Part shown: positions 34,306 through 42,991 of the stretch, piece after piece
Numbering within the stretch: the stretch's first letter is position 1
How the letters are laid out: every line of letters starts with the position of its first letter
From: Mycolicibacterium vulneris
GTDB lineage: Bacteria > Actinomycetota > Actinomycetes > Mycobacteriales > Mycobacteriaceae
Direction: 5' to 3'
DNA length: 64,000 bases
Assembly: GCF_002104765.1 (NCBI RefSeq)
Contig: NZ_NCXM01000009.1
Location: 124,001 to 188,000, forward strand
Program-made: the position numbers and the translations under genes
Notes under the pieces: model-generated
The model's input: only the letters and a program-made list of their open reading frames with translations
Told to the model about the DNA's origin: nothing
The model's database searches: none

Positions 34306-35075
34306 TCCGCAGGCCGCAGCATGTACCCCACACCGCGGACGGTATGAATCATCGGTTCCCGGCCCGAGTCGATCTTCTTTCTCAGATAGGAGATGTAGAG
34401 ATCCACGATGCTGGTGCGGCCGGCGAAGTCGTAATTCCAGACACGGTCCAGGATCTCGGTGCGGCTCAGCGCACGGCGGGGATTGCGCATGAGAAAGCGC
34501 AGCAATTCGAACTCGGTGGAGGACAGCGATATCGGGTCGCCATCGCGGGTGACTTCCCGGCTGGCGCTGTCGACCTTGAGGTCGCCGACCTTAAGGGTTT
34601 CTGCCGTCGGCGTGGGCTGCTGGCCGGAGCGGCGGAGCAACCCACGCAGCCGGGCGACAAGCTCCTCGAGGCTGAACGGCTTGGTCATGTAGTCGTCGGC
34701 GCCCGCGGTCAGGCCGGTGACGCGGTCCATCACCGAGTCGCGCGCGGTGAGGAAGAGCGTGGGGGTGTAGGCGTCGGATTGGCGAATGCGTTCCAGGATC
34801 CGCAATCCGTCCACGTCGGGAAGCATGATGTCGAGGACGAGGACGTCGGGACTGACCCGATCGAACTTGGCCATGGCCTCGCGCCCGTTGTGGGCGATGT
34901 CGACAACCCAGCCTTCGTAGTGCAGCGCCATCTTCACCAGATTGGTCAGCGCGGGCTCGTCGTCGACCAGCAAAACCCTGATGGGTGACCCGTCGGCGCG
35001 GTAGATCCTGGGCAGCTGCCCCAGGATGGCTTGGCGTGGGCGCTGCGCGCCTGAGTATCCCGACATTGCGGTCAT
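34302..35075 (-). CDS. trcR: Response regulator TrcR
   Basis: OmpR-family regulator. The ATG at 35075 has AGGAG upstream and gives 257 aa, the M. tuberculosis length. Phospho-acceptor D82 in VLDIMLPDVDGL; KPFSLEELVARL; winged helix with RNPRRALSRTEILDRVWNYDFAGR and GVGYMLRPAE. In M. tuberculosis TrcR activates its own gene and represses Rv1057, whose counterpart is at 50134-51354 in this window. An in-frame codon nine residues further upstream is less likely. Confidence 0.94.
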   Translation of the reverse strand: MTAMSGYSGAQRPRQAILGQLPRIYRADGSPIRVLLVDDEPALTNLVKMALHYEGWVVDIAHNGREAMAKFDRVSPDVLVLDIMLPDVDGLRILERIRQSDAYTPTLFLTARDSVMDRVTGLTAGADDYMTKPFSLEELVARLRGLLRRSGQQPTPTAETLKVGDLKVDSASREVTRDGDPISLSSTEFELLRFLMRNPRRALSRTEILDRVWNYDFAGRTSIVDLYISYLRKKIDSGREPMIHTVRGVGYMLRPAE

Positions 35076-35776
35076 GCTCCTGCATTCTGGCAAGCCACAC
35101 ACGGGAGTGTCACGGAGTTCATAGAATTCTCAAATGTAGGCCTGTTTGCCAGATCGCACCTGGCGGCACTCAAATATGTGTTTTCTATGTGCGCGTGTGT
35201 CACCTTGAGATCAATCGAACTTCGAAAAATACTGGAATGCAGAGTCGTTGGTTTGACGGACGCGATCCGGTACCTGGTCATGGTCGCTAAACCAACGGTG
35301 CCAGAATTGATTTCATCTAAATCGCAAGAGCTGCGGTGTAGCGAATGTCGTCGATTGTTCAAAACATGAGTACGACGGCAAGCGACGATGGTGTCCCGAT
35401 CATCATAACTTTCAGTCACATCGTGTTACGAATAGTGGGTCATTGACGTGTTTTTCGTGACGCAGCCCGTCTGCGCGAAGTCCCAGACATTGAGCGCGGT
35501 GCCGACCCGGACCGGTGGCGATGCCCCGACGTGCACGACGGTGGCCATCGCGGATACGGCGCATCGTGTCCACGTAGGCATCGCGTTCCGGGCCGCCCAA
35601 CAGCCGTCGACCGGTGGAGCCAAAGGTTGGCCCTTACCCGCCGGTGCTGCATCGGCCGCGCACCACGCGGGACCGCACGGGCTGCCGGGCGTCATGCGGC
35701 GACTGCGTCGCCGTGGGCCGGCGCCGTTCGTCGTATCCGGCCGGCCCAGCAAACTTTTCTAGGATTAAGGAAGGCA
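35076..35776. other. Long intergenic region between divergent trcR and PPE genes
   Basis: About 700 bases. The part 35095-35400 is clearly richer in A and T than the surroundings (for example CAAATATGTGTTTTC and CGAAAAATACTGG); AT-rich DNA upstream of trcR is where TrcR binds in M. tuberculosis. A TACATT -10-like element for trcR is near 35132-35137 on the minus strand. Open frames at 35448-35762 have no start signal or family similarity and are not called. Confidence 0.4.
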
Positions 35777-37141
35777 ATGGATTTCGGCGCGTTGCCCCCG
35801 GAAGTCAACTCCGGGCGGATGTATCTGGGGCCGGGCCCCGCGACGCTACTGGCCGCCGCGGCGGCATGGGACGCCCTGGCCGCTGAACTGGGCGCCGCCG
35901 CGGGCGGCTACGAATCGGTGGTCACGATCCTGACGAACGAGTGGCTGGGCCCGACATCGATGTCGATGGCGGCCGTGGTCGCGCCCTACGTGCTGTGGAT
36001 GCGGGCCATTGCCGAGCAGTGCGAGCAGGCGGGCATCCAGGCCGCGGCCGCCACGGCCGCCTACGAAACCGCGTACGCGATGACGGTGCCGCCTCCGCTC
36101 ATCGCAACCAACCGTGCTCAGCTCATGGCGTTGATCGCGACCAACTTTGTCGGGCAGAACACCCCCGCGATCATGGCCGCCGAGGCTCAGTACGGCGAGA
36201 TGTGGGCCCAGGACGCCGCCGCGATGTACAGCTACGCGGCCGCGTCGGCCGCTGCCTCGACCTTCAGCGCGTTCACGTCGCCACCGCAGACGACGAACCC
36301 GGGTGGGGCGGCGGGCCAGGCCGGCGCCGTCGCCCAGGCGACCGCCACGCAGGCCGGCGGCCACGTCCAGACCGCTTCGGCGCACGCGATGTCCTCGGTG
36401 CCGCAAGCGCTGCAGGGTCTCGCGACCCCGGGATCGTCGTCGAGCGGCACCGGCCTGTCGTCGGCGGCGATGGGCACCGGGGCGTCACTGGGATCGTCGG
36501 GGGCTTCCACGCCACTCGGTGCGCTGTCGAGCCTGACCGGCACGAGCAAAGGTGCCGGCAAGGGCGCAAGCACCGGGCTGGGGGCCGTGCAGGGCGTCAG
36601 CTCTGCTCTCGGTGGTGCGGCGGGATCCGGTGACACGGCCGGCCTGGCGTCGGACGCAATCGGCCTGGGTTCCGACTTTGCCGGCCTGGGCGCCGATGGT
36701 GCCGGATTGGGCGGCGACGGCGCCGGGGTCGGTATGGACGTCTACGGCTTGGGACTCGACATGGAGGGCGCGGGTTCGATCATCGGCGCCGAAGGGGGCG
36801 TGGCCCCGGGCTTGGGGAACCTGGGCAACCTGGGCGCACTGGGAAACCTCGGGCCGATCGGCGGCCTCGGCGCCACCACATCGGCGAGTGTGGGCCAAGC
36901 GTCCGCGCTCGGAACGCTGTCGGTGCCGCCGACCTGGGCCGAGACGGTGTCGTCCGTCGCGCCGCTGCCGGCTTTCGATGCTCCGGTAGCGGGATCGGTG
37001 GGCGCGGTGCCGTCGCCGGCAACCGGAACGGGCATATCCAAGTTGCCGCTGGGCGCGATGGTCGGCCGTGAGTCCGACGGCGCAGTTCACCGCATCGGCT
37101 TGCGCCCCTCGCTGTTTCCTCGTTCGCCGGTGGCCGGATAG
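35777..37141 (+). CDS. PPE family protein, SVP subgroup
   Basis: Type VII secretion substrate, 454 aa. PPE domain (1-175) begins [16 protein letters not shown] (PPE at residues 7-9) and has the WxG motif in NEWLGPTS. After an Ala/Gly/Ser linker there is a Gly-Asp-Leu low-complexity stretch (about 290-345: GLG, GAD, GLD units), then the SVP box [10 protein letters not shown] typical of the PPE-SVP subgroup. The end is [12 protein letters not shown]. No PE gene precedes it, so the partner must come from elsewhere, perhaps the PE at 39273. ATG with AAGGA upstream. It faces the PE-PPE-Esx operon head-on. Confidence 0.88.
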   Translation: MDFGALPPEVNSGRMYLGPGPATLLAAAAAWDALAAELGAAAGGYESVVTILTNEWLGPTSMSMAAVVAPYVLWMRAIAEQCEQAGIQAAAATAAYETAYAMTVPPPLIATNRAQLMALIATNFVGQNTPAIMAAEAQYGEMWAQDAAAMYSYAAASAAASTFSAFTSPPQTTNPGGAAGQAGAVAQATATQAGGHVQTASAHAMSSVPQALQGLATPGSSSSGTGLSSAAMGTGASLGSSGASTPLGALSSLTGTSKGAGKGASTGLGAVQGVSSALGGAAGSGDTAGLASDAIGLGSDFAGLGADGAGLGGDGAGVGMDVYGLGLDMEGAGSIIGAEGGVAPGLGNLGNLGALGNLGPIGGLGATTSASVGQASALGTLSVPPTWAETVSSVAPLPAFDAPVAGSVGAVPSPATGTGISKLPLGAMVGRESDGAVHRIGLRPSLFPRSPVAG

Positions 37142-37198
37142 TCCAGGCCGGCAACAAATCGGGCTTGCGCCGTTGCGGCCCAAGCCCACTCGTCTACC

Positions 37199-37232
37199 AA
37201 AAACGAGGCCGCACGCCATCTGGCGTGCGGCC
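37199..37232 (-). terminator. Intrinsic terminator of the PE-PPE-Esx operon
   Basis: GGCCGCACGCC (37207-37217) and GGCGTGCGGCC (37222-37232) form an 11-bp perfect stem with loop ATCT. On the minus strand the hairpin is followed by TCGTTTTTGG. It is 20 bases past the last Esx stop, so it ends that operon; it could also act on the convergent PPE gene without a U-tract. Confidence 0.8.
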
Positions 37233-37251
37233 CCGCTGTCGAGACGAGGTG

Positions 37252-37536
37252 TCAGGCCCAGCTGGACCCGACGGCGCTGTCGGTGCTGGCCATGTTGCTG
37301 CCCGCGGACTGGACCTTCTGCCCGTGGGAGTTGGCCTGCTCGTAGATGACCTGGAAGTTGCGACCCAACTGGGTGATGAACTCCTGGCATGCCACCGAAC
37401 CCGCACCGCCCCAGAAGTCGCCGGCAGCAAGCACATCGCGAACGATGGCCTGGTGCTCGGCCTCCAAGTTGGCTGCCTGGGCGCGAATCAGCGCACCGTG
37501 GGCGTCCACGTCGCCGAACTGGTAATTGATGCTCAT
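37252..37536 (-). CDS. ESAT-6-like protein, EsxN/EsxI type (Mtb9.9 group)
   Basis: 94-aa WXG100 protein that forms a heterodimer with the neighbouring Esx partner and is exported by a type VII (probably ESX-5) system. WxG motif in GDFWGGAGS at the helix turn. The sequence MSINYQFGDVDAHGALIRAQ is that of the M. tuberculosis EsxI/EsxN paralogue group, which in Rv1037c sits in the same context. ATG start with GGAG upstream. Exact paralogue naming is not possible. Confidence 0.93.
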   Translation of the reverse strand: MSINYQFGDVDAHGALIRAQAANLEAEHQAIVRDVLAAGDFWGGAGSVACQEFITQLGRNFQVIYEQANSHGQKVQSAGSNMASTDSAVGSSWA

Positions 37537-37580
37537 TTGCTTGGCTCCTTAAAAGTGTTGGGCTGCAGCCGCTTCGACTG

Positions 37581-37877
37581 CTAGCTGCCGAGGATCTGCT
37601 GCGAGGCCTGCTCTTGCTGCTCGTAGTTGTTCGCGTCGCGGATCAGTCCGTCGCGCACTCCGTGGAGCATGTTGACGATATTGCGGAAGGCCTGGTTGAC
37701 CTGACCCATGGTGTCGTACGAGGTGGCCTGGGCCTGACCGCTCCAGCCCGAGCCGGCGATGTTCATCGACGACGACCACATCTTGCGAGCCTCGTCCTCA
37801 ACGGTCTGGGCGTGCACCTCGAAGCGGCCCGCCATCGCCCGCATCTCGTGCGGGTCGGTCATGAAACGTGTTGCCAT
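37581..37877 (-). CDS. ESAT-6-like protein, EsxM/EsxJ type (QILSS-like group)
   Basis: 98-aa CFP-10-like WXG100 partner. WxG in [13 protein letters not shown]-terminal secretion signal YEQQE (YxxxE) in [16 protein letters not shown]. It belongs with EsxJ (Rv1038c) of M. tuberculosis by sequence and position. Ends QILGS rather than the usual QILSS. 44 bases before the EsxN-type gene, 158 after the PPE gene. Confidence 0.93.
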   Translation of the reverse strand: MATRFMTDPHEMRAMAGRFEVHAQTVEDEARKMWSSSMNIAGSGWSGQAQATSYDTMGQVNQAFRNIVNMLHGVRDGLIRDANNYEQQEQASQQILGS

Positions 37878-38035
37878 GTCGGCTATCTCCTATCTTGAAG
37901 CTTCAGTTCGCCGAAGTCGTAACAGTTGTAATTGATGCAGTGGTGGCCGCGTTGTGAAGAGACTGCGGCGCGCCGATTAATTGCTCGCCTCAAATGGGTG
38001 ACATGTACCCCCTTTTCCCATATCAGCGGTCCTTG

Positions 38036-39217
38036 TCAGACGACGACCTGCTTGGGCATGACGATCGGCTTGAAGCCGTACCGCGGGCCGGACCCGTAGG
38101 CGCCGGCACCCTTTGCCGCCCCCGCCATTCCGGGCATGCCGGGCATCGCGGTGACGGGCTCGGCCGCCTCGGAGGCGACCGTCCAGCCGGAGCCCTCGAG
38201 TGGTGCGGTCGCCGAGGCCAACTGCGTCGCCGGCGCGGCCGCGGACCAACCGGGGGGCACCGACAGACGGCCGACCATGGACGCCTCCCCGGTGGCCGCC
38301 GAGGCGGCCGCGCCCAGGCCGGCTCCCGGCGTCACCGAGCGCACCATGGTGCCTTCGGTGATGCCCGCGACACCGTCGGGCGCCACGTCGCCGACGGCGA
38401 TGGCCGGCACGGCACCGAGGGTGTGACCCAGCGACACCGCCGTCGGGATCGTGTTCATGACGAACCAGGCCGCGGTGTTGACGGCGCCGTTGATGCCGTT
38501 GAACACGGCGGGCGTGCCGATGAAGTTGTCGATCGAGCCCAGAATTCCAGGGAACGTGTTCGCCCCCCAGGGAGGACTGGGAATCAAATCCGCCGCATTG
38601 GAGACGGGGCTGAATAGCGCCTGGGCTGTGCCGCCCGTCGAGTCCGCGCCGAGGGCGGCGTTGTCCACGACCGAGGCGGCCGCCGGATCGGTGGTCGACG
38701 TCAACGGCGTCACCGGGGTCAGCACCCCGGCCGCCGCCGAGGCCGCCTGGTACGCGGCCATGGCGGCGGCGTCCTGCGCCCAATACTCGGCGTACAGGGT
38801 GTCCAACGCCACGATCGCGGGGGTGTTCTGGCCCAGCACATTGCTCGCGACGAGCGCCGCCTGGGTGGCTCTGTTCGTGGCGATCACCGGCGGCGGCACC
38901 ACCGCAGCGAAAACCGCCTCGAACGCCGCCGCCGACGCCGTGGCCTGGGCGCTCGCCTGCTCGAGCGTCGAGGCCGTCTCGGTCAGATAGGTGACGATGG
39001 GCTGGGCCGCCGTGGCCGCCGCCGCCGATCCGCCGCCCGTCCACTGCTCGCTGGTCAGCAACGAGATGATCGACTCCCACTGGGTGGCCGTGGTGCTCAC
39101 CTCGGCCGCCAGGTTGGCATAGGCGGTCGCGGCCGCCATCAGGGGCGCGGCGCCCGCACCGGAGTAGATGAGCGAGGAGGTGATCTCCGGGGGTATTGCT
39201 GCAAAACTCAGAACCAT
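38036..39217 (-). CDS. PPE family protein, PPE15-like, SVP subgroup
   Basis: 393 aa from the ATG at 39217 (AAGGAG upstream), close to the 391 aa I recall for PPE15 (Rv1039c). The PPE domain begins MVLSFAAIPPEITSSLIYSG, WxG in EQWTGGGSAAA. The SVP box is RLSVPPGWSAA. The last 15 residues, GPRYGFKPIVMPKQVVV, match the end of the PE protein just upstream. Secreted by a type VII system as a PE-PPE pair. A longer open frame to 39706 is not supported. Confidence 0.92.
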   Translation of the reverse strand: MVLSFAAIPPEITSSLIYSGAGAAPLMAAATAYANLAAEVSTTATQWESIISLLTSEQWTGGGSAAAATAAQPIVTYLTETASTLEQASAQATASAAAFEAVFAAVVPPPVIATNRATQAALVASNVLGQNTPAIVALDTLYAEYWAQDAAAMAAYQAASAAAGVLTPVTPLTSTTDPAAASVVDNAALGADSTGGTAQALFSPVSNAADLIPSPPWGANTFPGILGSIDNFIGTPAVFNGINGAVNTAAWFVMNTIPTAVSLGHTLGAVPAIAVGDVAPDGVAGITEGTMVRSVTPGAGLGAAASAATGEASMVGRLSVPPGWSAAAPATQLASATAPLEGSGWTVASEAAEPVTAMPGMPGMAGAAKGAGAYGSGPRYGFKPIVMPKQVVV

Positions 39218-39272
39218 TTTGTGTCCCGCTCCTTTTGTCTGTTCGAATTCGACGTTTGACTGTGACCGCGGG

Positions 39273-40175
39273 TTAGACCGCGGTCGGCTTCGGCATGACG
39301 ATCGGCTTGACGCCGTAGCGCGGCGCGCCGAAGCCGGCGCTGCTGCGGCCGGCCGAGGCCATTCCGGGCATGCCGGGGACAACGGTCCCGGCGCCGGCCT
39401 GCGGCGCGGCGGCGGTCCAGCCCGCCGTTTGGATCGCGCTGACGGGCGTGACGACCGGGGCGGGTGCACCGGCCCAGCTCGGCGGCACCGCCAGGTTGCT
39501 GACCATGGTCGCGGAGCCCATCGAGGCCACCGGCATTGCGCCCATGCCGACCATGCCGCCGGCCGCAACGCCGGTGGCTCCGAGCCCGGGCGAGGCGGCG
39601 ACGTCCGCGGCCAATCCGGCGCCGGCGGCATCGCCGGACGTGTCGAGCAGACCACCACCGGCCAGCCCCAGCAGGTCGGACGCGGCCGAGGACCAGTTGC
39701 CGCCACCGATGTTCAAGATGTTGGCACCGTTACTCGACAGGCCGAACAACCCGCCGAGCATGTTCGGGTTGGTGCCGTTGCCGGTGCTGCCGAGCAGGTA
39801 TGCAAGCCAGTCGAGGGGAGTGCCCCCCGAAGAAGTGCTCGCAGGCGTGTCGAGCGGCCCAGCCGTCACGTTCGACAGCACGGCCTGGCTCGCGTTGACC
39901 GCCTCGGTGTCGCCGTAGCTGTTGGAGCTGATGCCCAGGGTTTGCGCATACTGTTCCAGCTGCGCCTGCGCTTGGGCGGCGATCGTCTGGTACGTGGTGC
40001 CGTAGGTCGAGAAAATGGCCGCCTGCTGGGCCGAGACCGGATCGGCCGCCGCGGGAGCGATCACGGTGGTAGCCGACGCGGCGCCGGCGTTCTGCGCTGC
40101 CAGGTTGGTGTTGATCCCGCTGAGCAGCTGCTCCGCGGCTAACATTTCTTCGGTTTGTGTTGTCAGAAATGACAT
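39273..40175 (-). CDS. PE family protein, PE8-like
   Basis: 300-aa PE protein heading the PE-PPE-Esx-Esx operon. PE domain (1-95) begins MSFLTTQTEEMLAAEQLL and ends with the secretion signal YGDTE (residues 87-91). The rest is Gly/Ala/Ser-rich with an AVPPSWAGA box like the SVP box of PPE proteins and the tail GAPRYGVKPIVMPKP. So this PE carries a PPE-type C-terminal module. Counterpart of PE8 (Rv1040c), which I recall as about 275 aa. ATG with AGGAG upstream. Confidence 0.92.
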   Translation of the reverse strand: MSFLTTQTEEMLAAEQLLSGINTNLAAQNAGAASATTVIAPAAADPVSAQQAAIFSTYGTTYQTIAAQAQAQLEQYAQTLGISSNSYGDTEAVNASQAVLSNVTAGPLDTPASTSSGGTPLDWLAYLLGSTGNGTNPNMLGGLFGLSSNGANILNIGGGNWSSAASDLLGLAGGGLLDTSGDAAGAGLAADVAASPGLGATGVAAGGMVGMGAMPVASMGSATMVSNLAVPPSWAGAPAPVVTPVSAIQTAGWTAAAPQAGAGTVVPGMPGMASAGRSSAGFGAPRYGVKPIVMPKPTAV

Positions 40176-40198
40176 CCGTTGCTCCTAGTGTTGGAACC

Positions 40199-40224
40199 GG
40201 CCGACCCCCTACGGTGAGTCGGCC
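40199..40224 (-). promoter_or_regulatory. Hairpin in the PE8-like leader
   Basis: GGCCGAC (40199-40205) and GTCGGCC (40218-40224) form a 7-bp inverted repeat 24 bases upstream of the PE start. It would be in the 5' leader of a transcript from the ECF-like promoter. Could be an RNA structure or a protein site. Confidence 0.35.
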
Positions 40225-40262
40225 TGTGTGTTCACGTCACGTCCCCTGTGCGTAGGCAAAGG

Positions 40263-40289
40263 CTAACGACTCACGGACTCCACGTTCCC
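40263..40289 (-). promoter_or_regulatory. ECF-sigma-like promoter for the PE-PPE-Esx operon
   Basis: On the minus strand GGGAAC (40289-40284) and CGTTAG (40268-40263) are 15 bases apart, the SigE/SigH-type pattern GGAAC...CGTT of mycobacteria. Transcription would start around 40255, about 80 nt before the PE ATG. It is the clearest promoter motif in this interval. Confidence 0.5.
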
Positions 40290-40825
40290 GTCGAAAAGGC
40301 ACACGTGACAGCCGTTTACGGCTTCTTAACGCCGAGTGTCATAGTTTTAACAAGCCCCTGTCGGTCGACACCGCGACGTCACCTGAACGCCGAGGCCATC
40401 TGAAGATATCGCGCGGGGCGCGGGGATAATAGTCCACCGCCGTCCGCGCCGCACATTAGACATCTGGCTAATTACGGACGGGTGGCCGCGCCCGCGGGTG
40501 GTCGCCCCGCGCCGAGCCCGCGATGGCCCGATCGGCGACGGGAGACGGAGCCCAGAATCCCCAGCGCCGCTTGGAGTTCGGCCGTGGCGGGACGTTGCGG
40601 CCGCGCTTAATTGACGCGGATCACGGGTCCGGCGACGCTCGGCCGGGGCCGATATCGCGCAAACCGGCATGGCATGGTCATCCCGGACCGCCGGTGGCTG
40701 CTCCCTACATCAGGTAGCAAACCCGCGAGCCGCTGGAAGGGGCCAGGGGATCTTGCTCTGGAACTTTGCGCGGCCAGTGGCCGTCGCAGCACCCGATGAT
40801 GGTGCCACTGCCGCCGTTGGCGGCC
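40290..40825. other. Intergenic stretch without recognisable genes
   Basis: Between the ECF-like promoter and the DUF732 stop. Short frames exist on both strands but none has a start signal, sensible composition or family similarity. TCTGGCTAATTACGG near 40462 is locally AT-rich. Nothing else seen. Confidence 0.5.
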
Positions 40826-41155
40826 CTACAATTTGCTGCGGTTTTGCGGGCAGTACGCCGCAACCGCCGCGCCCACGATGATGTTGGCGCCGCCGCTGCT
40901 CAACCCGAGCGACTTCTTCACATCGCCGATGGTCTGGGCCGCGGTGTCCCCGCCGTCGAAGTCCGTGCACACGGCATGCCCCACATTGATCATCGATTGA
41001 TCGGCGCCATCCGCCCAGCTGAGGCCGCGCAACCGCAACGTTTGCAGGTACTGGTCATCCGCCGCGTCGGCGCTCGCGATCGGCGCGGCGACGATGCCAA
41101 CGACACCAGCCACAACGACAGCGACCGGGCCGGCCAAACGTGCCGCGTTTCTCAC
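40826..41155 (-). CDS. DUF732 secreted protein
   Basis: 109-aa exported protein. Signal peptide residues 1-28 (VAVVVAGVVGIVAAPIASADA, cleaved after ADA or so). The mature part has the DUF732 pattern: DDQYLQTLRLRGLSW, a Cys in HAVCTDFDGG and a second near the end in AAYCPQNR, probably a disulfide. Many paralogues occur in mycobacteria; function unknown. GTG start with GGAGGAG upstream. Monocistronic. Confidence 0.85.
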   Translation of the reverse strand: MRNAARLAGPVAVVVAGVVGIVAAPIASADAADDQYLQTLRLRGLSWADGADQSMINVGHAVCTDFDGGDTAAQTIGDVKKSLGLSSGGANIIVGAAVAAYCPQNRSKL

Positions 41156-41272
41156 TCGTCGACTCCTCCGTGGCAGTTGTGCGTGCAGGACCGAATCCTA
41201 ATTGTGTCCGGCAAATCTGTCTCGACGTGTTAACCAGCGGTTTCTCGACGCCGCGATAGCGGAGGCTTGTAA

Positions 41273-42562
<1,290 letters not shown>

Positions 42563-42593
42563 CTGGACCACCGTCGGCTACATTCGCGACCGG

Positions 42594-42667
42594 GCCCCCA
42601 TAGCCCAATTGGCAGAGGCAGCGGACTTAAAATCCGTCAAGTGTCGGTTCGAGTCCGACTGGGGGCA
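42594..42667 (+). tRNA. tRNA-Leu (anticodon UAA), short variable arm
   Basis: 74-nt cloverleaf: acceptor GCCCCCA with TGGGGGC, D stem GCC with GGC, anticodon stem GCGGA with TCCGT (one G-U), loop CTTAAAA giving UAA, variable loop of five bases (CAAGT), T stem GTCGG with CCGAC, loop TTCGAGT, discriminator A. tRNA-Leu is normally a class II tRNA with a long variable arm, which is missing here. M. tuberculosis leuX has the same length as I recall, so this is a conserved oddity rather than damage. No repeat of its 3' end was seen nearby, so there is no sign of an integrated element. Confidence 0.92.
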
Positions 42668-42991
42668 CTGCGTGGAACCTGCCGTCGGCCTGCGACGACG
42701 GCAGGTGATGGCGCAGGGGAGTTAGACGTGGACGGCGGCTGGCGCACCGTGGGGCGCACGCCGGCACCGGTTGGCCACGTCGCGTTTGGCGAAGCTGAGC
42801 GCCGGACCTGCGATCGGCACCGTCTTGCGGCAGCGGAGCCGGCCGCCACCAACTACCAGGCGAATCATATTGCGATCACGGCTTTTTCGCCGTCCGTGCT
42901 GGTGATCGAGCTGATGTTAGTCCTGCCGATCAGACGCCGGACGCTGACGACGTTGTTGCGGCATCCGCGCTCGAGGAATTCGCCGAAGGAG
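42668..42991. other. Intergenic stretch after tRNA-Leu
   Basis: 324 bases between the tRNA and the stop of the transporter. The open frame here on the plus strand is the shadow of the transporter gene and is not credible. No hairpin with U-tract was noticed. Confidence 0.5.

Noticed and set aside
35448-35762. 104-codon frame upstream of the orphan PPE
   Set aside because: No promoter or ribosome site at the right distance, no similarity, and Arg/Ala/Pro composition typical of chance frames.
39218-39706. N-terminal extension of the PPE15-like protein
   Set aside because: It runs into the PE gene; the PPE domain begins at the ATG 39217 with a ribosome site.
42668-42991. Attachment-site duplicate or integrase near tRNA-Leu
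   Set aside because: No repeat of the tRNA 3' end and no recombinase gene were found in the window.
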